A DNA stretch of 64,000 bases, taken from assembly GCA_015519975.1 (NCBI GenBank), contig WIAL01000037.1, positions 1 through 64,000 on the forward strand, in the 5' to 3' direction. This DNA comes from Hydrogenothermaceae bacterium. Its GTDB lineage: Bacteria; Aquificota; Aquificia; Aquificales; Hydrogenothermaceae. Below are positions 47,825-56,438 of the stretch, piece after piece (within the stretch, counting starts at the first letter, position 1; each line of letters opens with the position of its first letter). The notes under the pieces were generated by a model. That model was not told the origin of the DNA, did no database searches, and worked only from the letters and a program-made list of their open reading frames with translations. Position numbers and translations under genes: made by a program.

Positions 47825-49012
47825 ATGCGTAAATTGGTAGGTTCGGCAGTACTTGCATCGGCTGTATTATCTACGGCTGCTTTTGCAACAAATGGGGTTA
47901 ATTTAATAGGAGTATCCCAGTCTTCAAGGGCTATGGGAGGTATTGGTGTTGGGACTCAAGTTGGTGCTACCGATGCATTGTTTAGAAACCCTGCTTGGAT
48001 GAATTCTGAAAAAGGTTTCAATGTAAGTTTCGGCGGGATTCTTTTTATGCCAAATGTTAAAGCAAAAGGTAAAGTAGCTACACCAGCTGGACTTGTAAAT
48101 GTAGATGAGAAATCTGATGCAGATACTTTTACTATTCCAGAAGTTGCCATAGTTAATCAGATAAACGATCAGCTGACATTTGGAATTGGTGCTTTTGGTG
48201 TGTCTGGAATGGGAGTAGATTACAGAGGAAAAAATCCTGTACTTCAAAATCTATATACTAATTTTCAATTTATGAGAATAATTCCTGCTCTATCTTATGA
48301 AATTATGCCAGGTTTCTCTATAGGTGGAGCATTACATATTGCATGGGGTTCTTTAGATTTAAGAGGAGGTGCATCTCAAGATTATGGCTTAGGAGCTCAA
48401 GTTGGGGTTGCTTATGATCTTGGAATGATAAGTGTAGGAGCTGAATATACGTCTGAAATTTCAATGACATATAAAAATGTTTCAGATTTAGATGGTGATG
48501 GAAATTTAGATGATTTTGATTTAACACAACCTCAAGAGTTTGCATTTGGGCTCGGTGTTAAACCTTTAGATAATTTAAAACTTGGTCTTGATATAAGATG
48601 GATAAACTGGTCAGATGCCAAAGGATATAAAGATTTTGGTTGGGACGACCAATGGGTATTTGCCATAGGTGGAGAATATAAAATAGATAAACTTGCTTTG
48701 AGAGCAGGATATAATTACGGAAAAAATCCTTTGAGTGATATAACTGTTAATTTTGGAAATCCAGCAGCACCAACTGCTGCAGAACAAATGTATTTTAGAA
48801 GTGCATTTTTTAATGTTATCGGTTTCCCAGCAGTGGCAGAACAACATATTTCGTTAGGGGCAGGATATCAGTTTACTAAAAACTTTACTTTAAATGTATC
48901 TTATGTTTATTCTCCAAAATCAGATGTTAAATTAACTTCAAATAATGGAACAGACATAAAATCAGAAATGACTCAGCAATCTATTGGTATAGGTTTAGAT
49001 TGGAACTTTTAA
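47825..49012 (+). CDS. FadL/OmpP1/TodX-family outer membrane transport protein
   Basis: A 395-residue outer-membrane beta-barrel of the family that imports hydrophobic molecules. I start at ATG 47825, where TAGGAGG precedes it; an in-frame TTG at 47753 is the promoter -35 box. Signal peptide cleavage is near AFA-T22. The NGVNLIGVSQSSRAMGGIGVG plug sequence and C-terminal Phe (GLDWNF) are classic. It follows two sulfur-linked molybdoenzymes; import of elemental sulfur or another apolar substrate is inference. Confidence 0.9.
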   Translation: MRKLVGSAVLASAVLSTAAFATNGVNLIGVSQSSRAMGGIGVGTQVGATDALFRNPAWMNSEKGFNVSFGGILFMPNVKAKGKVATPAGLVNVDEKSDADTFTIPEVAIVNQINDQLTFGIGAFGVSGMGVDYRGKNPVLQNLYTNFQFMRIIPALSYEIMPGFSIGGALHIAWGSLDLRGGASQDYGLGAQVGVAYDLGMISVGAEYTSEISMTYKNVSDLDGDGNLDDFDLTQPQEFAFGLGVKPLDNLKLGLDIRWINWSDAKGYKDFGWDDQWVFAIGGEYKIDKLALRAGYNYGKNPLSDITVNFGNPAAPTAAEQMYFRSAFFNVIGFPAVAEQHISLGAGYQFTKNFTLNVSYVYSPKSDVKLTSNNGTDIKSEMTQQSIGIGLDWNF

Positions 49013-49025
49013 TTTCTCATGATGG

Positions 49026-49043
49026 GGGGCTTATGCCCCTTCT
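49026..49043 (+). terminator. Terminator after the porin gene
   Basis: GGGGC (49026-49030) and GCCCC (49035-49039) around TTAT, followed by TTCTATAATTC. Confidence 0.65.
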
Positions 49044-49065
49044 ATAATTCTAACGGAGGGATGAA

Positions 49066-49560
49066 ATGAAAAAAATACAGGCTTTAATACTTTCTTTAAT
49101 TGGGTTTTTTGCCGTATCTTATGCACAACCACCTTTTATGTCTCCTGAATATGCTAAAGAATTTTGTGATCTTTGGAATAAAACAGAAGATTTAACAGAA
49201 GGCCTTGCAGACTGGGCTAAAAATATAAAACAAGGAAAAGAGTATAGAAGCATAGCTTTTTATAGAAGTGACTGTGGTGGACCAGAAAAGGCTGTGGAGG
49301 TTCATATAGTAAATAAAGACGGAAAAGCTATATGTATTTACGGCGGAAAGGCTGTTGATCCAAACCCTGACTTTTTAATGTACACAACTACAGAAAAATG
49401 GAAAGAACTTGCAAATGGTGAGTTTGGATTTATGGGAATGGGAATTATGACAAAAATGACATTTAAAGGCTCAAAAATGGAAGCAATGAGAAATATGGGG
49501 CCTTTTAAAGCATTTTTATTAAATCTTGGAAAAGTTCCTCACACAGATCAGTGTCCGTAA
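49066..49560 (+). CDS. Secreted hypothetical protein, 164 aa
   Basis: A signal peptide ends near SYA-Q21. The mature part is about 144 residues with three Cys (C34 in KEFCDLW, one in SDCGGPEK, one near the end in HTDQCP) and one in AICIYGG. The CIYGGKAVDPNPDFLMYTT segment suggests a sterol-carrier (SCP2)-like lipid-binding fold, but I am not confident. It is placed between the porin and YeiH genes and has its own ribosome site and terminator. Confidence 0.55.
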   Translation: MKKIQALILSLIGFFAVSYAQPPFMSPEYAKEFCDLWNKTEDLTEGLADWAKNIKQGKEYRSIAFYRSDCGGPEKAVEVHIVNKDGKAICIYGGKAVDPNPDFLMYTTTEKWKELANGEFGFMGMGIMTKMTFKGSKMEAMRNMGPFKAFLLNLGKVPHTDQCP

Positions 49561-49573
49561 TAATTAATAACAT

Positions 49574-49594
49574 GGGGCTTTACGCCCCTTATTC
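49574..49594 (+). terminator. Terminator after the secreted protein gene
   Basis: GGGGC (49574-49578) and GCCCC (49584-49588) around TTTAC, followed by TTATTC. Confidence 0.65.
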
Positions 49595-49688
49595 AAACTA
49601 TCAATACATCTATTAAAATTTTTCAAAAAATAAATTTTCAAATATAGTTATAATATTTTTTTAATTATTTTATAATGGAGGCTTTTTT

Positions 49689-50711
49689 ATGCTTAAATAT
49701 CTTCCTGGTATAGCTGTTTCTGTATCTGTTGCTTTACTTGCAATGTTTTTAGCAAGTTTAGATTTTGTAAAGAATACACTTCATTTTAGTTCCTTAATTT
49801 TAGCTATTTTAATCGGTGTAGTAGTTGGAAATACAATAAAATTTTCAGATACATTTAAACCAGGTATAACTTTTTCTTTGAAGAAAATACTTAGAATTGC
49901 TATTGTATTTTTAGGTTTTAGACTTACGTTTCAAAACGTAATGGAAGTAGGTCTTATTGGATTAATAGTAGACACTATAATGCTGAGTTCTACTTTTATA
50001 ATAGGAGTATGGGTTTCGCGAAAATGGTTTGGCCTTGAAGATAAAATGGCTTATTTAGTTTCTTCTGGAAGTTCTATTTGCGGGGCATCGGCTGTTCTTG
50101 CTACTGCACCAGTTGTAAAAGCTGAGATGCACCATGCTGCTATGGCTGTAGCGACAGTAACCATTTTCGGTACTACTGCAATGTTTGTTTATCCTGTAGT
50201 TTATAAAATGTTTGGAGTTACACTTGGATTTGATGACATTTTATACGGAATATGGACTGGAGCTACAGTTCACGAAGTTGCCCAGGTTGTTGCTGCTGGA
50301 TTTGCTATCTCAGAACCTGCAGGAAATACAGCAACGATAGCAAAACTAACCAGGGTTATGATGCTTGCTCCTCTTCTTATAATTTTAAGTATTTATCTCG
50401 CTAAAAAGCACAAAACACACGGTGCAGGAACTACGTTAAGAGACATTCCTATTCCTTATTTTGTCTTTGGTTTTATAGCAATGGTTGGAGTAAACTCTAC
50501 ACATATAGTCCCTCAAAATATAGTATCTGCCATAAATTATGTAGATGGATTTTTGCTTACTATAGCAATGGCAGCTATGGGAATAGAAACAAATGTTAAT
50601 AAGATAAAAGGTGTAGGAATGAAACCTATATATGCTGCTGCTGTTATATTTTTGTTCTTATTCTTTGGCGGTATTATTGCTGTAAAATTTATACATTCGA
50701 TACTTGCATAA
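49689..50711 (+). CDS. YeiH/UPF0324-family putative sulfur-oxyanion exporter
   Basis: A 340-residue membrane protein with about ten helices, including the family signature SSGSSICGASAVLATAPVVKA and a WTGATVHEVAQVVAAGF repeat half. Members (PSE family) are proposed sulfate/sulfite exporters, chiefly on context. Here it closes a run of sulfur genes and may remove oxidation products. A TATAAT box lies at 49649-49654, without a clear -35. Confidence 0.87.
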   Translation: MLKYLPGIAVSVSVALLAMFLASLDFVKNTLHFSSLILAILIGVVVGNTIKFSDTFKPGITFSLKKILRIAIVFLGFRLTFQNVMEVGLIGLIVDTIMLSSTFIIGVWVSRKWFGLEDKMAYLVSSGSSICGASAVLATAPVVKAEMHHAAMAVATVTIFGTTAMFVYPVVYKMFGVTLGFDDILYGIWTGATVHEVAQVVAAGFAISEPAGNTATIAKLTRVMMLAPLLIILSIYLAKKHKTHGAGTTLRDIPIPYFVFGFIAMVGVNSTHIVPQNIVSAINYVDGFLLTIAMAAMGIETNVNKIKGVGMKPIYAAAVIFLFLFFGGIIAVKFIHSILA

Positions 50712-50731
50712 TTTAAAAATTGGTATATATT
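50704..50731 (+). promoter_or_regulatory. Promoter of the tmRNA gene
   Basis: TTGCAT (50704-50709, at the end of the YeiH gene) and TATATT (50726-50731) with a 16-bp spacer, giving a start about 35 bases before mature tmRNA. Confidence 0.45.
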
Positions 50732-50772
50732 ACTGCTACAACTGAATAGGGAATAAAAAAGACCTTTAATAA

Positions 50773-51121
50773 GGGGTCGATTCGGGTTCGACGGGAACGG
50801 TTACGCCAGGTGTGCAGGCCGGAGAAGGTTACTCCGGAAAAAACCAAACAACAACAATTCCCGAACGCGAAATCGCTATCGCTGCTTAATTAACGCAGCG
50901 ACGTCCTCCTGAGCTTGCCCGTGGGCTTAGGAAGGGCGACAGATACACGGGATAGGAAAATGCTGACTGCCCTGTAGGCATTTTCCGAAATTTTACAGGG
51001 CTAGCCTGCAGAAACCCTGCCTGTGGGGTCGCTGTAGGTGAAATTTTAAACACAGGCTAAGCCTGTAGAAAGCCTGAGCAACGGCCGTTCTCGGACGGGG
51101 GTTCGATTCCCCCCGACTCCA
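50773..51121 (+). ncRNA. ssrA: Transfer-messenger RNA
   Basis: One-piece tmRNA of about 349 nt. The 5' GGGGTCG (50773-50779) pairs with 3' CGACTCC (51114-51120), forming the acceptor stem of the tRNA-like domain. The conserved TTCGGGTTCGACGGGAACGG follows the 5' end, and the T-arm GGGGGTTCGATTCCCCC is near the 3' end. The discriminator base is A51121; CCA is not encoded. The likely tag frame ends ...PEREIAIAA followed by TAATTAA, although the resume codon is uncertain. It rescues stalled ribosomes. The high GC content against the AT-rich genome fits a thermophile. Confidence 0.93.
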
Positions 51122-51139
51122 TTTAAACAAGTTTCATAT

Positions 51140-52324
51140 TCACCTAAAAAATCTTGATATAACTTTAGCTCCTATTAAGTCTCCCCACACGTTAGTCATA
51201 GTTCTAAACATATCTAAAAATCTATCTACAGCTATAATTATTGCTATTCCTTCAAGAGGAATTCCTACAGATGTAAATACTAAAGTCATTGTTATTAAAC
51301 CGGCACTTGGTATAGCAGCAGCACCTATAGAGGCAAAAGTAGCTGTTATAAATATTAAAAACTGCTGGAATATTGTTAAATCTATGCCGTATAAACTTGC
51401 TATGAAGTTAGCTGCAACTGCCTCGTACAAAGCAGTCCCGTCCATATTTATTGTAGCTCCAAGAGGCAGAATAAAACCAGCTACTTTTTTAGGAAGTTTT
51501 ACAACTTTTTCTGCTATTTCTATTGAAACTGGAAGTGTTGCAGAGCTTGAGCATGTTGAAAAAGCTATTAGTAATGCTTCTCTAACTTGTTTAAAGTATT
51601 TAACTGGATTTATTTTTCCTAAAATATAAGCAATAAGTCCTAGGTTCACTGCAAAATGCCACAGTATTCCAATTAAAACAACTAAAACGTACTGCCAAAG
51701 CGAAAGTATTACGCTAAAGCCTTTATCAGCGACAGTATAGGAAATTAAAGCAAAAACTCCAATTGGAGAAAGGTAAATTATCCACTTTGCAATATTTAAA
51801 AGAGCATCATTTAATCCGTCAAAAAATTTAAATACAATATCTTTTTTTTCTTGTTTTATGTAAAGTACAGCTACAGCAAGTAAAATAGAAAAAAGTATTA
51901 CATGGATTGATTTACCGCTGGCAAAACTTTGGAATATATTAGAAGGAATAAGATTTTGAATAAATGTATCTATCGTCAGGTGGTTTATGTTTGGTTTTTC
52001 TGTAGATAGCTTAATGTTTTCCGTAGAAAATGGAAAGACATTAACCAATATAATCCCAGTTAAAACAGCTAAAGATGTAGTAAACAAATAATATGCAAAG
52101 GCTTTTAAGCCTAAATCTTTAAACTCTGAAGCAGAGGATAAACTTGCTATACTTACAAATATTGATACAAAAATTAACGGAATAACTATCATTTTTAAGA
52201 GATTTAAGAATATATCTCCTATTATTTTTAGATTTACCATTATATCTGGTAAATAAATCCCTGTAAGAATTCCGCATACAACAGCAATTAAAGTTAAATT
52301 CTCAATGGAAAGTATATTTTTCAA
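51140..52324 (-). CDS. Dicarboxylate/amino acid:cation symporter (DAACS family)
   Basis: A 394-residue membrane protein of the glutamate/C4-dicarboxylate symporter family. The HP1 SSSATLPVSIEIAEK motif and TM7 GATINMDGTALYEAVAA motif carry the Na+ and substrate sites. About eight helices plus two re-entrant loops. The substrate could be glutamate, aspartate or succinate/malate. It is convergent with tmRNA. Confidence 0.93.
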   Translation of the reverse strand: MKNILSIENLTLIAVVCGILTGIYLPDIMVNLKIIGDIFLNLLKMIVIPLIFVSIFVSIASLSSASEFKDLGLKAFAYYLFTTSLAVLTGIILVNVFPFSTENIKLSTEKPNINHLTIDTFIQNLIPSNIFQSFASGKSIHVILFSILLAVAVLYIKQEKKDIVFKFFDGLNDALLNIAKWIIYLSPIGVFALISYTVADKGFSVILSLWQYVLVVLIGILWHFAVNLGLIAYILGKINPVKYFKQVREALLIAFSTCSSSATLPVSIEIAEKVVKLPKKVAGFILPLGATINMDGTALYEAVAANFIASLYGIDLTIFQQFLIFITATFASIGAAAIPSAGLITMTLVFTSVGIPLEGIAIIIAVDRFLDMFRTMTNVWGDLIGAKVISRFFR

Positions 52325-52405
52325 AGTAAAACCCTGTAAATTTGATTTTTCTTTATTATAATATAAGGACTGTAAATTTAGGAATGGGCTGCTTTAGGAG
52401 AAACT

Positions 52406-52690
52406 ATGGAAAATATTTTAAAAAAAGTTAAAGATTTAATTATAAATAATAATTTTGATTATCTGTTTCATGAAAAAACTAAGGAACTTTGGTTTACTGG
52501 ATATAGAGATGGGGTTAAATTTGATGTTTACATAAGACCTCAAAGGGATGGTAAGTATAAATTTATATTTGAAATTCCATCAGAAAAGAAGGTTTGCTTA
52601 TTTTTAAATGAAGATGATGTCGTAAAGAGACTGGATAAAATATTTAACGAAGGATACTATTTTCCTAAAAAAGAAACAGAAGTTGTTTGA
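52406..52690 (+). CDS. Hypothetical protein, 94 aa
   Basis: A small soluble protein starting MENILKKVKDLIINNN, predicted alpha-beta from its pattern (FDVYIRPQRDGKYKFIFEIP), with one Cys. AGGAGA precedes the ATG. It is followed 54 bp later by ychF on the same strand. Family not recognised. Confidence 0.65.
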   Translation: MENILKKVKDLIINNNFDYLFHEKTKELWFTGYRDGVKFDVYIRPQRDGKYKFIFEIPSEKKVCLFLNEDDVVKRLDKIFNEGYYFPKKETEVV

Positions 52691-52744
52691 AATAAAATTT
52701 TTTTGATATAAATTTTCACAGCAAAATAAAAATCTGGAGGAAAA

Positions 52745-53857
52745 ATGAAGTTAAACGTAGGTATTGTAGGACTTCCAAACGTTGGAAAATCTACAATTTT
52801 TAATGCACTTACTGAAACAGCCAAAGCTGGAGTTGCAAATTATCCATTTTGTACAATAGACCCGAATGTTGGTGTTGTTGATGTTCCTGATGAAAGATTA
52901 AATAAACTTTCTCAGATGTCAGGTTCTCAAAAGATTATCCCTGCGACAATTGAGTTTGTTGATATAGCAGGGCTTGTTAAAGGTGCATCTAAAGGTGAAG
53001 GACTTGGTAATCAGTTTTTATCCAATATAAGAAATGTATCAGCAATAGCACATGTTGTTAGATGTTTTGAAGATAGCGACGTTGTACACGTTGAAGGTTC
53101 TGTTAATCCTGTTAGGGATGCTGAAATAATAGAAACTGAACTTATACTTTCAGATCTTCAAACTGTTGAAAAAAGGCTTGAGAAGGTAATAAAACCTGCC
53201 AAAAGCGGAAATAAAGAGGCAAAGTTTGAAGTGCAGGTTTTAGAAAAAGCTAAAGATATTCTTGAAAATTTACAGCCTCTTAGAACAAATTTAGACAAGT
53301 TTTCTGAAGATGAGATTGAATATATGAAAAAAACAATTTTCCCTCTTACTTTAAAACCAATTATGTACGTTGCAAATATAGGTGAAGAAGACCTTCCTGA
53401 AGGTGAAAATAATAAGTATGTAAAACAGATAAAAGAAAAGGCACAAAAAGAAGGAGCACCTGTAGTTGTACTATCAGGAAAAGTGGAGCAGGAGCTCATT
53501 GAGATACCAAAGGAAGAAAGAGGAGAACTTTTAGAAGCTTACGGTCTTAAAGAACCTGGATTAAACAAAATGATTAGAACAGGATATAACCTTCTCGATC
53601 TTATAACATACTTTACATCTGGAGAAAAAGAAACAAGAGCCTGGACTATAAAAAGAGGAACTAAAGCTCCTCAAGCTGCAGGTGAGATACATTCAGATTT
53701 TGAGAGAGGGTTTATAGCAGCAGAAGTTATAAATTATGATGAACTTGTAAAACATGGATCTATGCAAAAGGCTAAAGAAGCTGGAGCCGTTAGGATAGAA
53801 GGGAAAGATTATGTTGTTCAGGACGGGGACGTAATGCTATTTAGATTTAATGTTTAA
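52745..53857 (+). CDS. ychF: Ribosome-binding ATPase/GTPase YchF
   Basis: A 370-residue P-loop protein of the Obg family. It has G1 GLPNVGKST at residues 7-15, the G3 region DIAGLVKGASKGEGLGN, and the C-terminal TGS domain (TYFTSGEKETRAWTIKRGTKAPQAAGEIHSDFERGFI). YchF prefers ATP and binds ribosomes. It overlaps the 3' end of convergent pilB/gspE-type gene by 4 bp. Confidence 0.97.
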   Translation: MKLNVGIVGLPNVGKSTIFNALTETAKAGVANYPFCTIDPNVGVVDVPDERLNKLSQMSGSQKIIPATIEFVDIAGLVKGASKGEGLGNQFLSNIRNVSAIAHVVRCFEDSDVVHVEGSVNPVRDAEIIETELILSDLQTVEKRLEKVIKPAKSGNKEAKFEVQVLEKAKDILENLQPLRTNLDKFSEDEIEYMKKTIFPLTLKPIMYVANIGEEDLPEGENNKYVKQIKEKAQKEGAPVVVLSGKVEQELIEIPKEERGELLEAYGLKEPGLNKMIRTGYNLLDLITYFTSGEKETRAWTIKRGTKAPQAAGEIHSDFERGFIAAEVINYDELVKHGSMQKAKEAGAVRIEGKDYVVQDGDVMLFRFNV

Positions 53858-55587
53858 TCTATGGTTACCCTTTCTACTTCCTCTATGGTGGTAATTCCTT
53901 GAAGAGCTTTGTAAACAGCATCCTGACGGAGGGTTTTCATACCCTCTTTTAAAGCCTCTTTTTTAATATCTTCAGTACTTGCATTTTCAATTAGCATTTC
54001 TCTTATTTTTTCAGTGATATGTAAAAGTTCATGTATTCCAATTCTTCCTTTATAGCCTGTAAAATTACAAATTTTACATCCGGCTCCTTTGTATAAAACT
54101 GTGTTTTCATTTACTTCAAATCCAGCTTGAGTGATTATCACTATTTCTTTTTTTGAAGGTACGTACGAAGTTTTACAGTTACTGCAGATTTTTTTTGCAA
54201 GTCTTTGAGCAACTACTAATAATAATGAATCACCTATTAAATAACTTTCAATTCCCATTTCTTTAAGTCTTGTAACTGTACTTACAGCATCATTTGTATG
54301 AAGGGTTGAAAAGACTAAATGACCTGTTAAAGAAGCTTCAACAGCAATTTTAGCAGTTTCTATATCTCTAATTTCACCAACTAATATGATGTCTGGATCA
54401 TGTCTTAAAAATGCTTTTAAGGCTTTTGCAAATGTATATCCAGCGTCAACATTAACACTTGTTTGAACAATACTTCCTCCAAGTGTATACTCTACAGGGT
54501 CTTCAACGGTAACTATCTTAACATCAGGTGTATTAACTTCTTTTAGTGCTGCATAAAGGGTTGTTGTTTTACCGGAGCCTGTGGGACCCGTATGAAGTAT
54601 CATTCCATATGGTTTTTTTATAGTTTTTCTATAAAGTTTTAAATTTTCTTCAGTAAACCCAAGTTTATCTAGGTCTAAAAGCTGAGATTTTTTAGCAAGT
54701 ATTCTCATAACAACATCTTCACCGTAAATAGTTGGAACAGTTGAAACCCTTAAATCTATTAGGATGGAAGGATTATATTTTGTAAAATCTATTCTTCCGT
54801 CTTGAGGTACTCTTTTTTCATCAATTTTCAAATTTGCCATTATTTTAAATCTTGTTATAAGAGCATCCTGTATATATTTAGGAAGTTCTAAAACTGTATG
54901 AAGGGTTCCGTCTATTCTGTATCTAACAATAACTTTATTTTCAAGTGGCTGAACATGAATATCACTTGCTTTTTTAAAGTAAGCTTCTTCAATTATTTTA
55001 TTTGCAAGTATTATAATAGGAGAGCTTTTTTCAGAAATTTTCTCTTCTTTTTTTACCTCCTCAACTTCAAGGCCTTTAAAAGAACTTTTTAAAATGTCTA
55101 AAACTTCTTCTAATTTTTTACCTTCTTCGAAAAAAGATTCTATTTTCTCTTCAATTTGAGATTTTGTCGAAACAATAATGTTTATTTCTGAAACTTCGTA
55201 GCCGTGTTTTTTGAATGTTTCTACTACTTGATTAATTGTTAAAACATCAGTAGGTTCATACATTGCTATTGTAAGAACATTGTTTTCATAAATCACAGGC
55301 ATTGCAAGCCTGCTTTTTAAAAACTCTTTACTAAACAGATCTCTTATAAACTCTGGAGGGTTATAATTTGTTAATTTATCAAATTTAAAGCCAAAATAAT
55401 CTGCTTTTATTTTTGCTATTTCTTCTTCTGAGTATCCTTTCTCTAAAAGAAGCTTAAGAACACTTTTTTTCTGCTTTAATGCTTCATCTTGCAGTTTTCT
55501 AAGTTCATCTTCTGATATTCCAAGTCTTTCTACTATAAGTTCTTCAAAACTTTTTTTAGAAGGTGTTTTAACAATTTTAATACTCAT
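53854..55587 (-). CDS. Type IV pilus / type II secretion assembly ATPase (PilB/GspE family)
   Basis: A 577-residue secretion ATPase. An N-terminal MshEN-type domain (residues ~10-150) is followed by the ATPase core: Walker A GPTGSGKTTT (334-343), Asp box DGRIDFTKYNPSI, and Walker B DPDIILVGEIRD. A four-Cys zinc site (CSNC...CKIC) sits near the C-terminus. It powers pilus or pseudopilus assembly at the inner membrane. No other pil or gsp gene is in the window. It is transcribed with the GAF/PAS protein and proS. Confidence 0.92.
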   Translation of the reverse strand: MSIKIVKTPSKKSFEELIVERLGISEDELRKLQDEALKQKKSVLKLLLEKGYSEEEIAKIKADYFGFKFDKLTNYNPPEFIRDLFSKEFLKSRLAMPVIYENNVLTIAMYEPTDVLTINQVVETFKKHGYEVSEINIIVSTKSQIEEKIESFFEEGKKLEEVLDILKSSFKGLEVEEVKKEEKISEKSSPIIILANKIIEEAYFKKASDIHVQPLENKVIVRYRIDGTLHTVLELPKYIQDALITRFKIMANLKIDEKRVPQDGRIDFTKYNPSILIDLRVSTVPTIYGEDVVMRILAKKSQLLDLDKLGFTEENLKLYRKTIKKPYGMILHTGPTGSGKTTTLYAALKEVNTPDVKIVTVEDPVEYTLGGSIVQTSVNVDAGYTFAKALKAFLRHDPDIILVGEIRDIETAKIAVEASLTGHLVFSTLHTNDAVSTVTRLKEMGIESYLIGDSLLLVVAQRLAKKICSNCKTSYVPSKKEIVIITQAGFEVNENTVLYKGAGCKICNFTGYKGRIGIHELLHITEKIREMLIENASTEDIKKEALKEGMKTLRQDAVYKALQGITTIEEVERVTID

Positions 55588-55589
55588 AA

Positions 55590-56438
55590 TTATCCTTTTG
55601 GATATTTAAAAATAAACACTAATTTTTTTAGTTTTTCTTCTCCAAACTCACTTACTATTACAGGTGTAATTTTTATTTTAATAAGCTCCAGATTTATTTC
55701 TGTTGGGATGTATTTTTCCTTTACGATCCTTGCTTTTTCTTCAAGGGTGTCTTTAAATTCTTCTAAAATATAGCTGAGGCTGTAATTTTTTATTTCATCT
55801 AAACTATATCTATAGCCTATCATTTCCATAAATGATGCGTTTATTTCTATAAGATTTAGGTTTAAATCAGTTATTGCCACAGCTTCTGCTATATTTTCAA
55901 TTATTACTTTTTCTTCTTTTTGTTTTTGCATTATTTTAGAAATATTTAGCGCATTTTCTATTGCTATTGCTATAAATTTTGAAACTTCTTTAAGCTTTTC
56001 TTCATCCTCTTTTGTAAAATAAGGTTCTTTATTAATTAGTTCTAAAACTCCAAGTTTTTGAGATCCTCTTTTTATTGGGATTGCTAAAATACTTTTTGTT
56101 TTGTAACCTGTTTTTACATCCCAGGATTTATCGTGTTTCAATTGAGGGTCAATACTTTTAAGTTCATTATCATTATAAGCATCTTTTATATTTATAATTT
56201 TATCTTTCAAAAAAGTGTATCCTGCAATGCTTGATTTATTAATTGGAAGTTTAATTTTTGTAATATTTTCACCTGTTATAATTATAGATTCTAAAATATT
56301 TTCTTCTGGGTTATAAATAAAAAGTGTAGTCCTGTCAGCTTTAATTATGTCCTTAATATGAAAAATTATATTTTTTAAAACTTTTTCAATATCTGTTTCT
56401 GAAAATAAAATTTCTAAAAAGGAAAGCATATTATCCAT
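55590..56438 (-). CDS. GAF-PAS sensory protein without output domain
   Basis: A 282-residue soluble protein. A GAF domain spans residues ~10-160 (RTTLFIYNPEENILES; GYKTKSILAIPIKRGSQKLGVLELINK), and a PAS domain follows (IAEAVAITDLNLNLIEINASFMEMIGY). There is no kinase, GGDEF or DNA-binding output. It lies 2 bp upstream of the pilus/secretion ATPase gene and shares one base with proS, which suggests a sensor controlling pilus ATPase activity. That link is inference. Confidence 0.85.
   Translation of the reverse strand: MDNMLSFLEILFSETDIEKVLKNIIFHIKDIIKADRTTLFIYNPEENILESIIITGENITKIKLPINKSSIAGYTFLKDKIINIKDAYNDNELKSIDPQLKHDKSWDVKTGYKTKSILAIPIKRGSQKLGVLELINKEPYFTKEDEEKLKEVSKFIAIAIENALNISKIMQKQKEEKVIIENIAEAVAITDLNLNLIEINASFMEMIGYRYSLDEIKNYSLSYILEEFKDTLEEKARIVKEKYIPTEINLELIKIKITPVIVSEFGEEKLKKLVFIFKYPKG

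Noticed and set aside
50773-51140. Possible integration site for a mobile element at the 3' end of ssrA
   Set aside because: tmRNA genes are common integration targets, but no integrase or duplicated 3' end is seen, and the next gene is an ordinary transporter.
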